A stretch of 64,000 nucleotides of DNA, taken from the NCBI GenBank assembly GCA_963728965.1, contig CAVSMH010000008.1:1-64000 (forward strand), read 5' to 3'. This document shows positions 34,099-42,464 of this stretch, one piece after another. The notes under the pieces were generated by a model. It worked only from the letters and a program-made list of their open reading frames with translations. It had not been told where the DNA came from and did not search any database. Source of the stretch: DASQZT01 sp963728965. GTDB taxonomy: Bacteria; Acidobacteriota; Terriglobia; Bryobacterales; Bryobacteraceae. Position 1 is the first letter of the stretch. Every line of letters begins with the position of its first letter. Made by a program: the position numbers and the translations under genes.

Positions 34099-36516
34099 AT
34101 GCGTCGCTACCTGTTGCTGACACTTCTCCTTGCTTCTTCGGAACTCGTTTTCGCCCAGGCGGTCCGGCAGCCCTTCGGTGTCTGTCCGCCATTCCCGCTC
34201 CGGGACGAAGCGGGGAATGTGATCAACCCCGTTGCCAATCCGAAGGTCGATACTCCCTACTCGCCCCGGCAAACGTGCGGCGCGAAGGGCTGTCACGACT
34301 ACGACAAGATTACCCAGGGATTTCATTTCACCCAAGGCAAGGGTGAGGCGATGCCCAAGGAGTACGCAGCCCGATACCAATGGACTTCGAGCCCTGGGAA
34401 CTATGGCGGCAACTGGTGCTCGCCCGCTCCGCTCTACCGGCAGTTGGCGCCGAAGAAGAATTCGAATGCTCGTTCCATAGACATGACGTCGTTCGACTTC
34501 GTGACCGCCACCTGCGGAAACTGCCACCCGGGCGGTGGTCCGATGGAGTTCGACCGCGAGGGTAAACGCTACGACCAACGAATGGCAGACCCGGCTTCGG
34601 GCCTCACAGCGGGCGGGGAAAACGGGCTCGATGGGGACTACTACAAGGCGCGCTGGTCGGAGACGGGTGTCATCGAAGCGGACTGCCTGCTCTGCCACAG
34701 CCCCGAGTACAACTTCAAGAAGCGCAACGACCAACTCGCTGCCTTGAATTTCCGCTGGGCGGCGACCGAGGGATCTGGTTTTGGATCCGTCGCAGGCAAG
34801 GTGTCGGCCGGAGAGAAGCCGAAGGTGGCTTATCAGAAAGACCTCTTCGATGAGAACGGCAACGTAACGCTGCATATTTCGCCAGCGCCTCGAAACGAGA
34901 CTTGCCTGAACTGCCACGCCAAGCCCGATTGGAAGAAGCGTGGAGCCTCGTTCTCCGCACACACCGACGTTCACCTGGCCAAAGGACTGAAGTGCGTGGA
35001 TTGCCATACCTCAGGCAGCCACGCCTCGGACCCACGAATTCGCGGCAAAGAGGTTCATCAGGTCGGCAAGGGCGACGACCCATCCGGCTGGGTACGCAAC
35101 GATCTCGACAATACGGTGAGGACTTGCGAATCGTGCCACCAGGACGGGACGCTCGGAGCGCCCATCGCAAAGCACGCGTGGTTACCGCCACTGCACATGG
35201 ACAAGATCGCTTGCGCCACGTGCCATATCCCCAAGCGCTACACGAAGGCCGCATTGGTTCAGGCGAGCGATGTATTTAACGGCGCGCCACGAATCACGCC
35301 GCCGCCGAAACGGATCTGGACCTTCTACGACCAGGACATGAAGTTCTGGAACCACTATGGCGAACTGGATCTGTTCACCGTAAAGGATCAGCCTGTCGAC
35401 GAATTCCGGCCGTCTGTGGCGCGGTACAAGGGCAAGATCTTTCCTGTCGATCGTGTGCACTCGATGTGGGTCGGTTTTGAAGAGCAGGGCAAACCGGGCC
35501 TCAACCAGCTCTTCATGAAGGACTTCTTCACGATGTGGATGCAGCACAGGAACGATCCGGCAAAGTTCCCCAAACTCTCTCTCATCCGCGACGACAGCGG
35601 CGACGGCATGATCGAAGTAAACCAGCCGGAAGAGATCGATGCCCTTCTCGAATCCACTGCGGAGTTCCTGAAGGCCACCTCGTTCCCCATGCAGGGACGC
35701 CGGTTGGTGTACGTCAGCGATGATCGCGTCTACTACTCAGGCAAAGACTTCCACCAAGTCGCCAAGGAGAGCCATGAGGCAACGCCTTACGCCTCCGTCT
35801 ACAAGTACTCACACAACGTTCTGCCGGCGCGCGCCGCGCTCGGCGCTAACGGGTGCATCGACTGCCACAGCCAGAAGGCCGCATTCTTCTTCGGAAGGGT
35901 TCTAGACAGGCCATTCACGGAGAACGGCCCGAGCAGTTGGATCCCAAACTACCGGATCCTGGGGCTATCCTCTTTTGGCGTGCAACTCGGGGCCTTCCGC
36001 GAGGAGTGGTTGAAGCCGGTTATGTATCTACTGCTGGCGGTTCTCGCCCTGCTACTCGCGATCCTGGCCCTGCGGTGGTTACTTTCCGGCCAGACTTCCC
36101 TCCCTGGCCTACATAAAGCCAACCTCTGGCGCTGGCTGCCGCTGGTTGGGCTTGTCGGATTGGGCATCACCGCCGTGACGCCCGGTCTTCTGTCCTACAT
36201 GACCGTTGAGCGTTTCCGGCTCGACGCGAATCATTTCTGGGTCGCCTTGGTGATACTGGCGGTTTCTATTTGGGCTGCATCCTTTGCTTCGCTGAGACAC
36301 CAGAGGCTTATGTTCGTGCTGGTGGCGCTGACGAGTATCAGTGGCGTCCTGATGGTCTTGCGCGTCGCATGGGTCGATGCACTGAATCGCTATGCTTATA
36401 CGGCCTTTGACCTCGGCTTAACGGCTCTCGCCGCCCTGGCATCAGTGATCATCATGACCAGGCTGTGGCGACTTGGAGTTAGGCCAGAAAATAGTTCGCC
36501 AATTCGGGAAATATAG
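34099..36516 (+). CDS. Octaheme c-type cytochrome with C-terminal membrane domain
   Basis: The 805-residue protein has a signal peptide (RRYLLLTLLLASSELVFAQ) and eight covalent heme sites: CGAKGCH at ~60 (unusual CX4CH), CGNCH ~139, CLLCH ~196, CLNCH ~269, CVDCH ~299, CESCH ~343, CATCH ~372 and CIDCH ~587. About five membrane helices follow (residues ~630-800). It resembles octaheme tetrathionate-reductase-like cytochromes fused to a quinone- or membrane-anchoring module. It lies between arsG and arsM-trx, so electron exchange with an arsenic or sulfur compound is inferred. A CcmH-like maturation protein is encoded at 43641. Confidence 0.85.
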   Translation: MRRYLLLTLLLASSELVFAQAVRQPFGVCPPFPLRDEAGNVINPVANPKVDTPYSPRQTCGAKGCHDYDKITQGFHFTQGKGEAMPKEYAARYQWTSSPGNYGGNWCSPAPLYRQLAPKKNSNARSIDMTSFDFVTATCGNCHPGGGPMEFDREGKRYDQRMADPASGLTAGGENGLDGDYYKARWSETGVIEADCLLCHSPEYNFKKRNDQLAALNFRWAATEGSGFGSVAGKVSAGEKPKVAYQKDLFDENGNVTLHISPAPRNETCLNCHAKPDWKKRGASFSAHTDVHLAKGLKCVDCHTSGSHASDPRIRGKEVHQVGKGDDPSGWVRNDLDNTVRTCESCHQDGTLGAPIAKHAWLPPLHMDKIACATCHIPKRYTKAALVQASDVFNGAPRITPPPKRIWTFYDQDMKFWNHYGELDLFTVKDQPVDEFRPSVARYKGKIFPVDRVHSMWVGFEEQGKPGLNQLFMKDFFTMWMQHRNDPAKFPKLSLIRDDSGDGMIEVNQPEEIDALLESTAEFLKATSFPMQGRRLVYVSDDRVYYSGKDFHQVAKESHEATPYASVYKYSHNVLPARAALGANGCIDCHSQKAAFFFGRVLDRPFTENGPSSWIPNYRILGLSSFGVQLGAFREEWLKPVMYLLLAVLALLLAILALRWLLSGQTSLPGLHKANLWRWLPLVGLVGLGITAVTPGLLSYMTVERFRLDANHFWVALVILAVSIWAASFASLRHQRLMFVLVALTSISGVLMVLRVAWVDALNRYAYTAFDLGLTALAALASVIIMTRLWRLGVRPENSSPIREI

Positions 36517-36586
36517 GCGTGCGAAGCCGTGCCTCGTTCCCGGACAGGGCCGAGACTGGCGACGCAACCGATTTAGGAGAATCACG

Positions 36587-37681
36587 ATGGATCTGAAAGA
36601 CACGGTCAAGCAGAAATACAGTGAAGCCGCGCTGCGCGTCTTCGAGGGAGGAAGCCCGTGCTGCGGGCCGAAGGCGCCAACTGGAATCGCGCAGACGGCT
36701 CGTATGTCGCACGAGATTTATGGCGAGGGTGATACGGCTGGGATACCGGTCGCGGCGATTACAGCTTCGCTCGGTTGCGGCAACCCTACCGCACTGGCGC
36801 AACTTAAGCCGGGCGAGACGGTGCTCGACCTCGGCTCGGGTGGAGGGATAGACGTCTTTCTCTCGGCCAAACGAGTGGGGCCGTCCGGCAGAGTATACGG
36901 TCTCGACATGACAGACGAGATGCTCGCGCTCGCCCGTGAAAACCAGAAGAAGGCAGGCGCCGAGAACGTCGAATTCTTGAAGGGTGAAATCGAGAATATC
37001 CCACTGCCTGACGGCTCGGTCGACGTGGTGATCTCCAATTGCGTGATCAATCTCTCGGTCGACAAAAGCCGCGTGCTGAGAGAGACGTTCCGTGTCTTGA
37101 AGCCCGGCGGCCGGTTCGCGGTTTCCGATGTGGTGCTATGCGGTGAGATTCCCGCCACCCTTCGCAACAATCCTGAGTTGTGGGCGGGTTGCGTTGCGGG
37201 AGCGATGCTGGAAGACAAGTACAAGTCCGAGTTAGTCGCAGCGGGTTTCGTTGACGTAGCTATTGAGCCGACGAGGGTCTTCCGGGCCGCGGACGTTCAT
37301 GAGTTCCTGTCCGCCGCCGGACCGGAAGCAATGTTCGTCGCCGATCAGGTGGACGGAAAGATCATGAGCGCGTTTGTTCGCGCCGCAAAGCCCGCAGCGG
37401 GCAGTTCGGGTCTAACGAAAGGAAAAGCTGTGTCCACAATTCAGATTTTGGGAACTGGATGTAAGAGATGCCGGGATCTGACCACAAACGCCCAAAAGGC
37501 AGTTCAGGAACTCGGCATCGAAGTGGTGATCGAGAAAGTCACTGAGATCCAGGACATCATAAAGTTCCAGATCCTCATGACTCCGGGTCTGGTGATCGAC
37601 GGCCAGGTGAAGGCTGCCGGCCGTGTGCCATCCATCGACGAGATCAAGCAGATGCTGCTAGCGGTCGAGGCAACAAAATGA
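36587..37681 (+). CDS. arsM: ArsM methyltransferase fused to thioredoxin-like domain
   Basis: Residues 1-270 are a full ArsM: CC at 25-26, Cys64 (SLGCGNP), SAM motif DLGSGGGIDV, Cys152 (SNCVINL), Cys202 (AGCVAGA). Residues ~283-364 are the MTH895-type thioredoxin domain with GTGCKRCRD (Cys292, Cys295). Thioredoxin regenerates ArsM reductant, so fusion makes sense. However, a ribosome-site-like AAAGGA and a GTG (37430) mark the domain border and an out-of-frame TAA precedes it, so one indel could have fused two genes. Confidence 0.88.
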   Translation: MDLKDTVKQKYSEAALRVFEGGSPCCGPKAPTGIAQTARMSHEIYGEGDTAGIPVAAITASLGCGNPTALAQLKPGETVLDLGSGGGIDVFLSAKRVGPSGRVYGLDMTDEMLALARENQKKAGAENVEFLKGEIENIPLPDGSVDVVISNCVINLSVDKSRVLRETFRVLKPGGRFAVSDVVLCGEIPATLRNNPELWAGCVAGAMLEDKYKSELVAAGFVDVAIEPTRVFRAADVHEFLSAAGPEAMFVADQVDGKIMSAFVRAAKPAAGSSGLTKGKAVSTIQILGTGCKRCRDLTTNAQKAVQELGIEVVIEKVTEIQDIIKFQILMTPGLVIDGQVKAAGRVPSIDEIKQMLLAVEATK

Positions 37682-38055
37682 CCGAGCAACGTCCTGGTCT
37701 CCTCATGTGCGTCTGCACCGGCAAGTGCCCAGGGTTCGAGAAGATGGACGTCTGGGACTTCATTAACCGCGCGCGCGTCGAACTGCCGGTCGAATTCGGC
37801 GTGATCCATCCTCAACTCTGCGAGGAGGATGGCGACCGCTTTCTTGCCGATTTTCTTCAGGCGAAGCGGCCGCTTGTCATTGCGGCTTGCGCCCCCAACA
37901 TGCAATACAAGATGTTCCGCGACGCCTTCGCCGAAAAAGGCATGGACGTGAAGCGGGATATGACCCCGCTGGATATCCGTGACATGTCGACAGAGGATGC
38001 CGTTCAGAAAGTCGCGTCGGCGCTGCGTGAAATGGGGGTGAAAGAAGATGTCTGA
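37678..38055 (+). CDS. HdrA N-terminal-like iron-sulfur/thiol protein
   Basis: The 125-residue protein starts at ATG 37678, overlapping the previous stop. It matches the N-terminal region of heterodisulfide reductase subunit A: CVCTGKCPGF (Cys11, 13, 17), a Cys48 and ACAPNMQYKMFRDAF (compare the HdrA ACSP-x-hE-tFR motif). The flavin domain is missing, so this is a stand-alone form. It overlaps the ferredoxin gene downstream, implying a complex. Confidence 0.65.
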   Translation: MTEQRPGLLMCVCTGKCPGFEKMDVWDFINRARVELPVEFGVIHPQLCEEDGDRFLADFLQAKRPLVIAACAPNMQYKMFRDAFAEKGMDVKRDMTPLDIRDMSTEDAVQKVASALREMGVKEDV

Positions 38056-38335
38056 GACGACTTTCATGGGCGTGCCGCGGGACCAGATCCCGTGGTTCCC
38101 AACGATCGATTACGACAAATGCAACTTCTGCATGGAGTGCGACACGTTCTGCCCTCATCGCGTTTTCGAGCGGCGGGAGGGCGACCGCAAGTTGGTCGTC
38201 GCTAACCCAACGAACTGCGTCGTGTTCTGCCGGGCGTGTTCGAAAACGTGCGGGCCGGATGCGATCTCCTTCCCGAGCAAGGCGGAAACCATCACGCTGA
38301 TCAAACAGATCCGCGAAGGGGCGGCCGCCAAATGA
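38048..38335 (+). CDS. 2[4Fe-4S]-type ferredoxin
   Basis: The 95-residue protein contains CNFCMECDTFCPH (one cluster motif) and CVVFCRACSKTCGPDAI (second). The N-terminus MGVPRDQIPWFPTIDYDKC is characteristic of a ferredoxin family found next to DGC proteins. It overlaps both neighbours by a few bases. It is the likely electron donor or acceptor for the HdrA-like and lipoyl proteins. Confidence 0.9.
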   Translation: MSETTFMGVPRDQIPWFPTIDYDKCNFCMECDTFCPHRVFERREGDRKLVVANPTNCVVFCRACSKTCGPDAISFPSKAETITLIKQIREGAAAK

Positions 38336-39177
38336 AGCAAGCGATTCTCTCCTGCAACGGCCTGGACAAGGCCGAGGGCTCCGTGGCGCGCGAAGTCGCG
38401 ATTCGCGCCGCCGATGCCACTGGGAGTGAAATCATCTGCCCCGTCCTTCTGAATCGCGCGCCGGCGCGTTACAAGAAAGCCCTCACCGAGAGTTCGTTGA
38501 TCGTCGTAGACGGATGTTCGACGCGCTGCGCTACGAAACTCGCGACGCGGTTGGAAGCGAAAGTGGCACGGAAGATACTCGTGTCGGACGCAGCCAAGGT
38601 CTCCGGCCAGGCGCTGGAATCCACACTCAGCCTGGGGCCAAAAGGCTTGGCGCTAGCCCAGTCGATTGTCGATGACCTGATCCGCAATCTCAACACACCC
38701 ACGGCAATCGCCGAGCCATCTGCGGACTTTGAAACACCAACGGAGTACCTGGTCGTGACGCACGACAAGTTCGAATTCCGGATTCCTGTAGTGGACTACG
38801 TGTTCAACGAGAACGATGTTTGGGCGCGCGTGCTGGACGGGGTCGCCCGCGTGGGCATCTCCGATTACATGCAGCAGAAATTGACCGACATCAGCTACTT
38901 CGATCCGCCTAAGGTTGGCGGTGTCGTAGAGCAGTTTGGCGAGTTGGGCAGCGTGGAGTCGGCCAAAGCGGTCTTTGAGATCATCTCGCCCATCAGCGGC
39001 ACGGTGACTGCCGTCAACTCCGCCGTAATCGATAACCCCGCACTGATCAACGAAGATCCGTCCGGCGCCGGGTGGCTGGTGGAAATGAAGTTAACAGCCT
39101 GGCCGCAAGATCAGGAACTACTGTTGGATCCGGCGGCGTATGCCGAAATTGTCAAGCGAAAGGCCGCCGAGGAATAA
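38332..39177 (+). CDS. DGC domain fused to GcvH-like lipoyl domain
   Basis: ATG 38332 overlaps the ferredoxin stop. Residues 1-120 are a DGC domain (ILSCNG with Cys8, VVDGCSTRCATKL with Asp60-Gly-Cys62 and Cys66). Residues ~140-281 are a full glycine-cleavage-H-like domain: VWARVLDGVARVGISDYMQQ, then ESAKAVFEIISPISG with Lys212 in the lipoylation position. There is no glycine cleavage gene nearby, but a lipoate ligase follows. A dithiol carrier tied to a Cys-based metal(loid)- or sulfur-handling domain is inferred. I know no described protein of this make-up. Confidence 0.85.
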   Translation: MKQAILSCNGLDKAEGSVAREVAIRAADATGSEIICPVLLNRAPARYKKALTESSLIVVDGCSTRCATKLATRLEAKVARKILVSDAAKVSGQALESTLSLGPKGLALAQSIVDDLIRNLNTPTAIAEPSADFETPTEYLVVTHDKFEFRIPVVDYVFNENDVWARVLDGVARVGISDYMQQKLTDISYFDPPKVGGVVEQFGELGSVESAKAVFEIISPISGTVTAVNSAVIDNPALINEDPSGAGWLVEMKLTAWPQDQELLLDPAAYAEIVKRKAAEE

Positions 39178-39190
39178 GGGAAACAGTCAA

Positions 39191-39619
39191 ATGGGAAACG
39201 AGCCTATTGAGAATGCCGTTCTGGTCATCCCGTGCAGCGGGATTGGAAAAGTACACGGCCTGATGAGTCGCGAAGCCACCTATCTGGTAACGGATGAATT
39301 GGCTCCGGGACAAACGGACACGCTGTGTCTGGCCTTGTTGGTGAAGGGAGACTCCGAAGCGGTTGCGGCGGTGCGAAGCCACGCCTGCATCACGATTGAC
39401 GGGTGCGCCAAGGCCTGTGCGGAAAAGAACGTCGCGATGGCCGGCGGACAAGTGGCCAAGGCAGTCCAGGTGGCGGAGGCTTTCAAAAACCACCGTGGCG
39501 CGAAACCCGGGAACTCAACCGCTCTGACCGAGGAGGGGTGGAGTATCACCAGGGAGATCGCCGATTTGGTGGCGCGCGAGGCGGTGCAATTGCGCGCCGG
39601 TGAGGAGGTCATCCGATGA
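39191..39619 (+). CDS. DGC-domain protein
   Basis: The 142-residue protein starts at ATG 39191. It contains VLVIPCSGIGKVHG near the N-terminus and CITIDGCAKACAEKN (Asp-Gly-Cys) at ~76-90, the two Cys sites of the DGC family. Stop overlaps the next start. It is probably a partner or paralogue of the fused DGC domain. Confidence 0.85.
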   Translation: MGNEPIENAVLVIPCSGIGKVHGLMSREATYLVTDELAPGQTDTLCLALLVKGDSEAVAAVRSHACITIDGCAKACAEKNVAMAGGQVAKAVQVAEAFKNHRGAKPGNSTALTEEGWSITREIADLVAREAVQLRAGEEVIR

Positions 39620-40080
39620 GCGCGGAAACCACGAAAGTAGGCATCATCTCATGCAGTGGAGAAGCGATTCCCGAAGGAACGATCTCACGCCTGGCAACGC
39701 TACGCGTCCTCGGGTTGCTGCGTCCCAATACGACCGTCACGCTCTGTTTGCCGCTATTCCTCGCCGGAAATGAAGCGGAACGGAATTTCGCCAAGACCCA
39801 TCCGACAATCACTATCGACGGGTGCGACAAGCAGTGCGCCAAGTGGGGCACGGAAGAGCACAGCGGCCCAGTCAATTCCGCGCTAGTGGTGACCGGTATC
39901 CTCGGAACCCAGACAGCAGGCTGCCATCGCTCGTCTCGAAATTCGTCGCAACCCGACAAGGAAGCGGTCTGGGCCGTCGCGGAGCGGATCGCCGCCGAGG
40001 TGGACGCGGTGCTGGCGGAGACGGGGTCGCGCGATGACGTCGCGGCAGGGTCGAGCGGCGCGCCAGTGTTCGTGCTCTAG
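39616..40080 (+). CDS. DGC-domain protein
   Basis: This 154-residue protein starts at ATG 39616 and is coupled to the previous gene. Motifs are VGIISCSGEAIPEG and TITIDGCDKQCAKWG, with an extra Cys in TAGCHRSS. It is the fourth DGC domain of the island. The C-terminal 30 residues are helical and variable. Confidence 0.85.
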   Translation: MSAETTKVGIISCSGEAIPEGTISRLATLRVLGLLRPNTTVTLCLPLFLAGNEAERNFAKTHPTITIDGCDKQCAKWGTEEHSGPVNSALVVTGILGTQTAGCHRSSRNSSQPDKEAVWAVAERIAAEVDAVLAETGSRDDVAAGSSGAPVFVL

Positions 40081-40099
40081 CCCCACGCCGGGCGGGAAA

Positions 40100-40319
40100 T
40101 TGACGATCCAGGGCGTGACCGTCAGTATCCCTGGTTTGCCGCTGATCTTTGAGCAATGCGCCGAACGCAACATTCCCGCGGACGCCAGCGGTTGCTGCCG
40201 CTTTGCTAGATGCCGTGAAGATCTATCACCGAGTCCTGCCGGAGGAAGAAGCCGGCTATCGGAGCGCCTTGCTTGCGGCGTACCAGGCTTTCAGGAGCGG
40301 CGCCAAGCCGACGAAGTGA
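40100..40319 (+). CDS. Small protein, frameshifted, upstream of lipoate ligase
   Basis: From TTG 40100 the frame reads LTIQGVTVSIPGLPLIFEQC. A shift near 40,190 leads to VAAALLDAVKIYHRVLPEEE and a stop at 40317-40319 that overlaps the lipoate ligase ATG (TGATG). The joined product is about 72 residues, helical at the C-terminus. I do not recognise a named family. Confidence 0.45.
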
Positions 40320-41032
40320 TGGAAGTGATGTTCTGGTCGGCTCCGACCGTAGCCGAGAACCTCGCCATCGACGACGCTGCGGCGCGCTCGGCGGCGGCGA
40401 CAGGGCTCCATCGGCTGCGCTTCTGGTGGGGCGGGCCTCCTGCCGTGGTCATGGGCTCCAGCGAGCGGCCGGAACAAGTAGTGGACGCCGACGCGTGCGC
40501 CAGGCTGGGAGTAGTTGTGCTCAAACGGTCCACCGGCGGAGGCAGCGTGCTCCAGACCGGCGGCGTGCTGAACTACTCGCTGATCACGCCCGCTCCCGCC
40601 AGCTTGGATCTGAAAGCCGGTTTCCGTCCGGGCATCGATCTGATTTGCGCGATCCTCGCGGCCTTTGGAGTGGTGGGCAGGCCTGAAGGAACATCGGACG
40701 TGGCAGTGGGCGACCGGAAGATTTCCGGAAACGCGCAAGCGCGTCGTTGGAAGGCTCTGCTCGTACATGGGACGCTGCTCGTCGACTTCGATTACGAACT
40801 CGCCGAAGCCGTGTTGAAACATCCCCCGCGAGAACCCGCATACCGGCGAGGACGTCGCCATCGGGACTTCCTGGTAACGCTGCGTTCGCTTGGGACGAAT
40901 GCAGACCGCTCCGCCATCGAACGTGCGGCGCTAGATGCTGCCCGACAAGGCTTCGGGTTGCGGCAAAGCGTCAGCGCAGGCCGGATCGAGATACCTGTGG
41001 GAATCACGATTGGATCTCTCCCCTCCCAATGA
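40319..41032 (+). CDS. Lipoate-protein ligase A family enzyme
   Basis: The 237-residue protein (ATG 40319; the frame is open upstream but overlaps other genes) has the LplA/LipB/BirA-fold motifs: KRSTGGGSVLQTGGVLNYS, DVAVGDRKISGNAQ (catalytic Lys) and LLVHGTLLVDFD. It would attach lipoate or octanoate to Lys212 of the DGC-GcvH fusion, the only lipoyl domain in the window. It lacks a separate C-terminal accessory domain, like the small LplA forms of sulfur-oxidising Hdr systems. Confidence 0.85.
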   Translation: MEVMFWSAPTVAENLAIDDAAARSAAATGLHRLRFWWGGPPAVVMGSSERPEQVVDADACARLGVVVLKRSTGGGSVLQTGGVLNYSLITPAPASLDLKAGFRPGIDLICAILAAFGVVGRPEGTSDVAVGDRKISGNAQARRWKALLVHGTLLVDFDYELAEAVLKHPPREPAYRRGRRHRDFLVTLRSLGTNADRSAIERAALDAARQGFGLRQSVSAGRIEIPVGITIGSLPSQ

Positions 41033-41508
41033 ACACCCAATCCTCCCCCAAGAAGGTTTTGATCTTGTTCGTGGTCGCGTATACGGCGTGGACCGCGATC
41101 CAGGCATGGCGGAATCGATCCAGCCCTCTCGCCGCATACGCCGCAGTGGCTGCGGGTCGCCCAGCGAAACCGGATCGAGTCGTTGCGTACTATTTTCACG
41201 GCACCGCTCGATGCAGCACGTGCAGGATGATTCAGGCCTATACGGAAAAGGCGCTGGCGACCGGCTTCCGTGACGACTTGACAATCGGCAGATTGGAGTT
41301 TCGGCAAGTCAACTTCCAACGTTCGGAAAACCGGCACTTCGTCCAGGATTACCAGTTGTACACGAGCTCGGTAGTCATCGCACGGTTCCGTGACGGAAAG
41401 GAGGTCGAGTGGGAAAACCTTACAGATGTCTGGGTTCTGTCGGAGAGCAAATCCGCACTCGTACGGTACGTCCAGCGCCACGTGCGCGACCACCTTGGGA
41501 GAGTTTGA
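41029..41508 (+). CDS. Second ArsF-like membrane-anchored thiol protein
   Basis: The 159-residue protein starts at ATG 41029 overlapping the previous stop. A membrane anchor (KVLILFVVAYTAWTAIQAW) precedes AYYFHGTARCSTCRMIQAYT with the CxxC pair and ENRHFVQDYQLYTSSVVI. It is a clear paralogue of the ArsF at 32855 and ties the lipoyl block to the arsenic genes. No second arsG follows. Confidence 0.8.
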   Translation: MNTQSSPKKVLILFVVAYTAWTAIQAWRNRSSPLAAYAAVAAGRPAKPDRVVAYYFHGTARCSTCRMIQAYTEKALATGFRDDLTIGRLEFRQVNFQRSENRHFVQDYQLYTSSVVIARFRDGKEVEWENLTDVWVLSESKSALVRYVQRHVRDHLGRV

Positions 41509-41556
41509 TGCAAGCCAGTTTGCATCCCGTGTTCCGGCTACGTTCGCTAAATCTCC

Positions 41557-42463
41557 ATGACGCATCATCATCACGAAACTGAATCAGGAAATCTCGACCG
41601 TCGGCTATGGGCCAGCGCGGCTCTCAACCTCGGCATCACGCTCGTCGAGCTCATTGGAGGACTGTGGGCCGGAAGCCTGGCGCTGCTGGCAGACGCGGCG
41701 CACAATTTGACGGATGTCGGAGCGTTGGGCCTGGCGATCTTCGCGCGCAGGTTAGGCCGGCGACGCACCCACGCCGCGGCACACATATGGTCTGAAGCGC
41801 GCCGAAGTCGTCGCCGCCCTGATCAACGCTGCGGCGCTGATTGCGATCTCCGCCCTGATCGGACGCGAGGCCGTGAGCCGACTCCTCCATCCCGCGCCCG
41901 TGCACGGCTCGATCATGCTGGTTTCTGCACTCGTGGCGCTCCTTGGAAACGTGGCCTCCGTTCTTCTCCTCCGCACGCATAGCACAGAGGACATCAACGT
42001 CAGAAGCGCGTTCCTCCATCTGGCGCAGGACGCTCTGGCCTCGCTTGCCGTAGTGGTGGCAGCGCTCTTTGCCCGAACGGCGGCGGGCCGGTACGTTGAC
42101 CCGGCAGCAGCGATTCTGATCGGAATCGTTGTCCTTCGAAGCGCCATTTCGATCGTATGGGAATCGTTGCATACCTTGCTGGAGGCTGCTCCCGCGGGAG
42201 TGGATGTGGAGCAAGTGGCTGGAGAGGTGGCGCGGCGGTTCACCGGTGTGCGACTGCATCACGTCCACGCCTGGGAGGTGGGACCGGGCCAGCGGGTCTT
42301 GACTGCACACATGAAGGTTGGCGCAGCGACTTTGTTGGAAGCGGAAGCCATTGCCGCGGATGTGCGCAGTTTCCTGCATCAGGAATGGGGCATTACCCAT
42401 GCCACCCTCGAAGCCGAAGCGAACGGTTGTGGCCGGGAAGAACTCCTGGGCGAGTGGAAATGA
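41557..42463 (+). CDS. Cation diffusion facilitator transporter (frameshifted)
   Basis: The frame from ATG 41557 has a His-rich N-terminus (MTHHHHE) and helix ALLADAAHNLTDVGAL with the CDF metal site. Near 41,775 a shift moves the coding to the frame ending at 42463 (TYGLKRAEVVAALINAA, HLAQDALASLAVVVAAL, C-terminal HHVHAWEVG). It is a six-helix Zn/Co/Cd exporter of the CzcD type, about 300 residues. Confidence 0.85.
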
Positions 42464-42464
42464 G

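Noticed and set aside
38332..39177. Glycine cleavage system H protein
   Set aside because: The lipoyl domain is GcvH-like, but it is fused to a DGC domain and no gcvT or gcvP is present; context points to another role.
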